A program made the translations under genes and the position numbers. DNA of 42,019 nucleotides from Clostridiales bacterium UBA7103 (lineage in GTDB: Bacteria; Bacillota; Clostridia; Oscillospirales; Oscillospiraceae). The stretch is from positions 1 to 42,019 of the forward strand of contig DKYJ01000051.1 in the NCBI GenBank assembly GCA_002493305.1. The letters are read 5' to 3'. Shown here piece after piece: positions 39,491 to 42,019 of the stretch (position 1 is its first letter; every line of letters starts with the position of its first letter). Below the pieces are notes generated by a model. It worked only from the letters and a program-made list of their open reading frames with translations. It had not been told where the DNA came from and searched no databases.

Positions 39491-40546
39491 TTAATGACTT
39501 GCTCTGTAAGCGGTCATCAGGCTGTCCAGAGCCTCCTGAGTGCCATCGGAGAAGGTGCTCAGATTGAAATACTCATCAACGCAGGCTTTGTATGCGTCAA
39601 CATCAATATCGTAAAACTCGATCCCGGCGTCAACGAGCAGCTGCTTGGCCTCGGCGGTCTTCTCATCGAATGTATCAAAGCAGAATTCGCTGCATTCCTT
39701 AGCGGCGTCATTGATAACGGTCTGCTGCTCCGGAGTCAGGGTTTCCCAAACATTGGCGGAAATAATGAGGCCGGTGAACCCGGAGACATAGTTCTGGTTA
39801 GCAACATACTTGCTGACCTCGTTGAGCTGCCATGCGTAGGCGTCGGCAAGGGGGAATTCGAAAGCATCTGCGGTGCCGTTCTGGAGAGCGGTATACAGAT
39901 CGCCGACGGCTATGGTAACGGGAGTAGCACCGAAGGCCGTAAAGGTATTGACATAGTTTGCGCTGCCGGGAACACGGAACTTGAGGCCCGCCATGTCGGA
40001 GGGCTCAACTACCTTCTTGGTAGTCCAGAAATAACGGGTGCCCTCGATAAAGTCGCAGTTGATGATCTTGATGTTCTTTGCATAGCACTGATCTGCAAGA
40101 GCGGCAAACCAGTCGCTCTCAGTGATCGCGCGGATCTCTCTGGGATCGTCGCACAGGAAGGGAGCCATGAGAGCGCTGAGGTCGCCAACACCGGCAGCGT
40201 CACCGATATCCGCGGGGCTTGCGATAGCAATGAGGTTGTCATCGCCAAGGATGTTCTCCATCATGTCCGCAACGGAGCCATACTGGCTCTGGCCGTAATA
40301 GGTTATATCGAACAGGCCAGAGTCGTTCAGGATCTGCTGGAACTTAAGGCAGGTCAGATCGGTGGGGGTACCAGCCGCGCAGACGGTTGCGAGACTGAGC
40401 GCGGTCTTCTCGGCGGGGGCTTCCTCTACGGGAGTGCTTTCCGCGGGCGCGGGCTCCTGTGTCGCAGCGGGCTGTGCGCTGTTACCGCAGGCGCATAGTG
40501 CAAAGACCATGCACATTGCAAGTACGAGTGAAAACAGTTTTTTCAT
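39491..40546 (-). CDS. TRAP transporter substrate-binding lipoprotein (DctP-type), cluster 2
   Basis: Extracellular solute receptor, 351 residues from the ATG at 40546 (AAAGGT upstream). It has a lipoprotein signal MKKLFSLVLAMCMVFALCAC with lipobox LCAC and an Ala/Pro/Glu-rich linker. DctP-fold landmarks include LKFRVPGSANYVNTFTAFGATPVTIAVGDLYTALQNGTADAFEFPL, where the Arg of LKFRVP normally grips a carboxylate. The open frame continues upstream to 40603 without a good ribosome site. The gene starts about 300 nt after a strong promoter, giving a long leader. Confidence 0.93.
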   Translation of the reverse strand: MKKLFSLVLAMCMVFALCACGNSAQPAATQEPAPAESTPVEEAPAEKTALSLATVCAAGTPTDLTCLKFQQILNDSGLFDITYYGQSQYGSVADMMENILGDDNLIAIASPADIGDAAGVGDLSALMAPFLCDDPREIRAITESDWFAALADQCYAKNIKIINCDFIEGTRYFWTTKKVVEPSDMAGLKFRVPGSANYVNTFTAFGATPVTIAVGDLYTALQNGTADAFEFPLADAYAWQLNEVSKYVANQNYVSGFTGLIISANVWETLTPEQQTVINDAAKECSEFCFDTFDEKTAEAKQLLVDAGIEFYDIDVDAYKACVDEYFNLSTFSDGTQEALDSLMTAYRASH

Positions 40547-40806
40547 TTTTGTTTTACCTTTCTCTTGTTTTTTATTTATTATGGACTGAGCCACAATACA
40601 CATAATGATCGGCAGGTCAAAATGCTCTTCGGGACTTTTTCGACCACAGCCCTGTATTTTTTCATTACAGCATGGAATTTTTACAGTCTGAACTAAATTA
40701 TTCCGATGATCTTTATATTCTTTTACCGCCAGGGTTGTATATTCCTATATCCGAACAAAGAGTGCTGATATGCGACTTAAATTGGTCTTTTATGGTGAAA
40801 AACAGG

Positions 40807-40822
40807 TGCTAAAGCGCTTTTT
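40807..40822. promoter_or_regulatory. Candidate cre-like site (catabolite control) in the dctP-2 leader
   Basis: The perfect palindrome AAAGCGCTTT (40811-40820) is the core of an ideal CcpA cre site; outer bases are only partly matched. It lies about 30 nt downstream of the predicted dctP-2 start point, where a bound repressor could block elongation. Confidence 0.45.
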
Positions 40823-40838
40823 GTTCATAATTAAGAAC
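40823..40838. promoter_or_regulatory. Near-perfect 16-bp palindrome, candidate IclR operator
   Basis: GTTCATAATTAAGAAC is palindromic at 14 of 16 positions. It lies close to the predicted transcription start of the dctP-2 operon and between the divergent iclR and dctP genes. Confidence 0.4.
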
Positions 40839-40855
40839 TCTGTTTTTCTATTCGA

Positions 40856-40883
40856 ATTATAGCATCGGTTTTTTCAATGTCAA
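40856..40883 (-). promoter_or_regulatory. Strong sigma-A-type promoter for TRAP operon 2
   Basis: Minus strand: consensus TTGACA (40878-40883), a 16-nt spacer and consensus TATAAT (40856-40861). Start would be near 40849, leaving a leader of about 300 nt before dctP. Confidence 0.85.
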
Positions 40884-41040
40884 TACCAATTTTCAAAGAG
40901 CCCCATATTTTCGGCTATATATCCTAAATCCCCCGAAATTTTTTGTGCATTTTTTCATACAGCTGCCTTTTTTGGCATTTGTGTTAAGATTTGCGCCTGC
41001 ATACGGCGTTTTTTTGGGGACGAAACAAGAATTTTGATGT

Positions 41041-41069
41041 TTGATTTCGAGCAGTACCTGTGATATAAT
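41041..41069 (+). promoter_or_regulatory. Sigma-A-type promoter of the iclR-family gene
   Basis: TTGATT (41041-41046), a 17-nt spacer and TATAAT (41064-41069) point toward the regulator gene, with a leader of about 60 nt. Confidence 0.75.
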
Positions 41070-41135
41070 ATTAATATTAGTTAAAAAATGGTATTCTTTC
41101 TGTTTATATATGTGAACAGGGATAGGAGCTTGGTT

Positions 41136-41921
41136 TTGAATACAATGACAACGCAGGATGGAGCACCCAAATCTGCGCATCGTTCAACGGAGCGTGTGCT
41201 TTCGATATTTGAATATCTCACGGAAACAGAAAACATCGGTAAAAATCTCACTGAAATAGCGCAGTACCTTGATTCTCCGAAAAGCAGCATCCTCCCCATG
41301 CTGAGGACGCTTGTCGCCAGGGGTTATCTGCATTACAACAGCCTTACCCATCAATACTTTATCGGTTACAAGCTGTATGAAATAGGCACGAAATATGTTG
41401 GCAACACAAATATTGATGACGCAATATACCTTTTGCTCAAAAATCTTGTGACCTCCAACGGTGTGGCCGTGCTGCTGGGTGAGCTGGTCGCCGGAGACGT
41501 CCTGTTTTTGCAGAAGGTCGGTCTGTTTGAAGAGTTTCGTCTTTACAGGGCCGTCGGCCGGCGGACTCCCGCTTATGCCAGCGCCTTGGGCAAGGTGCTG
41601 CTCTCGGACAAGTCAAAGGAGGACATAAGAAGACTGTATCCCGACGGGCTTACGCCGATAACCAACAAAACGATCACCGACTTTGATGTTTTGGATGCCG
41701 AGCTTGCACAGATCCGGCAGATAGGCTTTGCCAGATGCAGCGAGGAGTGCACGCAGTATGTCGCTTCCATAGCTGTTCCTATCCGCAAGGGTGGCCGCAT
41801 CGTTTACGGGATCGAGGTCAATATGTCGATATTTGAATACAATGATGAGAAGGAGCACGAGCTCCTGTACGCGCTTTATGACGCGAAGAGCAAAATTGAG
41901 AATTTTTTGAAGAACAAGTAA
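41136..41921 (+). CDS. IclR-family transcriptional regulator
   Basis: Probable regulator of the divergently transcribed TRAP operon 2. The N-terminal winged helix has STERVLSIFEYLTE and LTEIAQYLDSPKSSILPMLRTL. The C-terminal GAF-like effector domain shows AVGRRTPAYASALGKVLLS, GFARCSEECTQYVASIAVPI and GRIVYGIEVN, all typical of IclR. I chose the TTG at 41136 because AGGAG (41124-41128) sits 7 nt before it; an ATG at 41145 is a close alternative, and the longest frame from 41088 lacks a ribosome site. That gives 261 residues, normal for the family. Confidence 0.9.
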   Translation: MNTMTTQDGAPKSAHRSTERVLSIFEYLTETENIGKNLTEIAQYLDSPKSSILPMLRTLVARGYLHYNSLTHQYFIGYKLYEIGTKYVGNTNIDDAIYLLLKNLVTSNGVAVLLGELVAGDVLFLQKVGLFEEFRLYRAVGRRTPAYASALGKVLLSDKSKEDIRRLYPDGLTPITNKTITDFDVLDAELAQIRQIGFARCSEECTQYVASIAVPIRKGGRIVYGIEVNMSIFEYNDEKEHELLYALYDAKSKIENFLKNK

Positions 41922-41987
41922 TAAGGCTCTGTCTCTTTCCTCGATTCAAGCGCTAAAATGTTCGTGCAGAAAAAATATGTTCCGGAA

Positions 41988-42019
41988 AAGACGGATGCGC
42001 AAAATTGTGCATCCGTCTT
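41988..42019 (+). terminator. Hairpin at the window end, probable terminator
   Basis: AAGACGGATGCGCAA (41988-42002) pairs with TTGTGCATCCGTCTT (42005-42019), one G-T pair, loop 2 nt. The window ends at the hairpin, so a T-run cannot be checked. Confidence 0.7.

Noticed and set aside
39473..40498. Plus-strand open frame of 341 codons over dctP of cluster 2
   Set aside because: Antisense shadow of a clear lipoprotein-binding protein gene; no ribosome site or known motif.
1..42019. CRISPR array, prophage or transposase genes
   Set aside because: No regularly spaced repeats, phage structural genes or transposase frames were found on either strand.

Overview
The window looks like a chromosomal segment of a GC-rich Clostridia member, most like the Oscillospiraceae group of gut anaerobes. 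This is an inference from gene content: DUF4364 and DUF4830 proteins, an FtsEX plus coiled-coil M23 hydrolase set, an aldo/keto reductase with a ferredoxin tail beside ApbE, and two TRAP systems. Shine-Dalgarno sites are strong, and TTG or GTG starts are used several times. No taxonomic marker gene such as 16S rRNA is present.

Layout. 1-3.0 kb (minus): lysS (cut by the window edge), greA, and an S41-type protease-like protein that has lost its catalytic Ser and Lys. 3.2-3.4 kb: an unidentified, highly structured non-coding element. 3.4-7.9 kb (minus): two secreted coiled-coil M23 peptidases and ftsX/ftsE, a cell-wall hydrolase activation module. 7.9-12 kb: a CdaR/PucR-type regulator, an RsuA-type pseudouridine synthase, a DUF4830 membrane protein and a GH13 amylase-family enzyme. 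12.4-19.5 kb (minus): a catabolic operon with a TRAP transporter (dctP-dctQ-dctM), a beta-lactamase-fold serine hydrolase, a class III CoA-transferase and an HMG-CoA-lyase-type enzyme. A GntR/FCD regulator lies upstream, and the same 12-bp palindrome sits before both the regulator gene and dctP. 19.7-19.9 kb: tRNA-Arg(CCG) with an odd tail made of tRNA pieces. 20-24.2 kb (plus): aldo/keto reductase, apbE, recG. 24.3-29.8 kb (plus): two YhgE/Pip-family membrane proteins flanking a small membrane protein, then thiamine pyrophosphokinase.

29.9-34.0 kb (plus) is a clearly AT-richer island. It holds a small XRE regulator, two separate D12-class adenine methyltransferases and a FokI-like type IIS restriction endonuclease. 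It ends at a 21-bp perfect inverted repeat. The two methyltransferases match the two halves of the fused FokI methyltransferase as I recall it, but here they are separate genes 4 nt apart.

34-42 kb: asnA with a structured leader, a DUF4364 protein, a Cys-rich protein I do not recognise, and a second TRAP operon (dctP-dctQ-dctM plus an acyl-ACP thioesterase-family gene). A divergent IclR-type regulator and well-formed promoters lie upstream of that operon.

The strongest items for follow-up are the split FokI-type restriction-modification system, the predicted 3-hydroxy-3-methylglutarate-like uptake and cleavage operon, the inactive S41 protein, the Pip trio and the tRNA-linked repeat.
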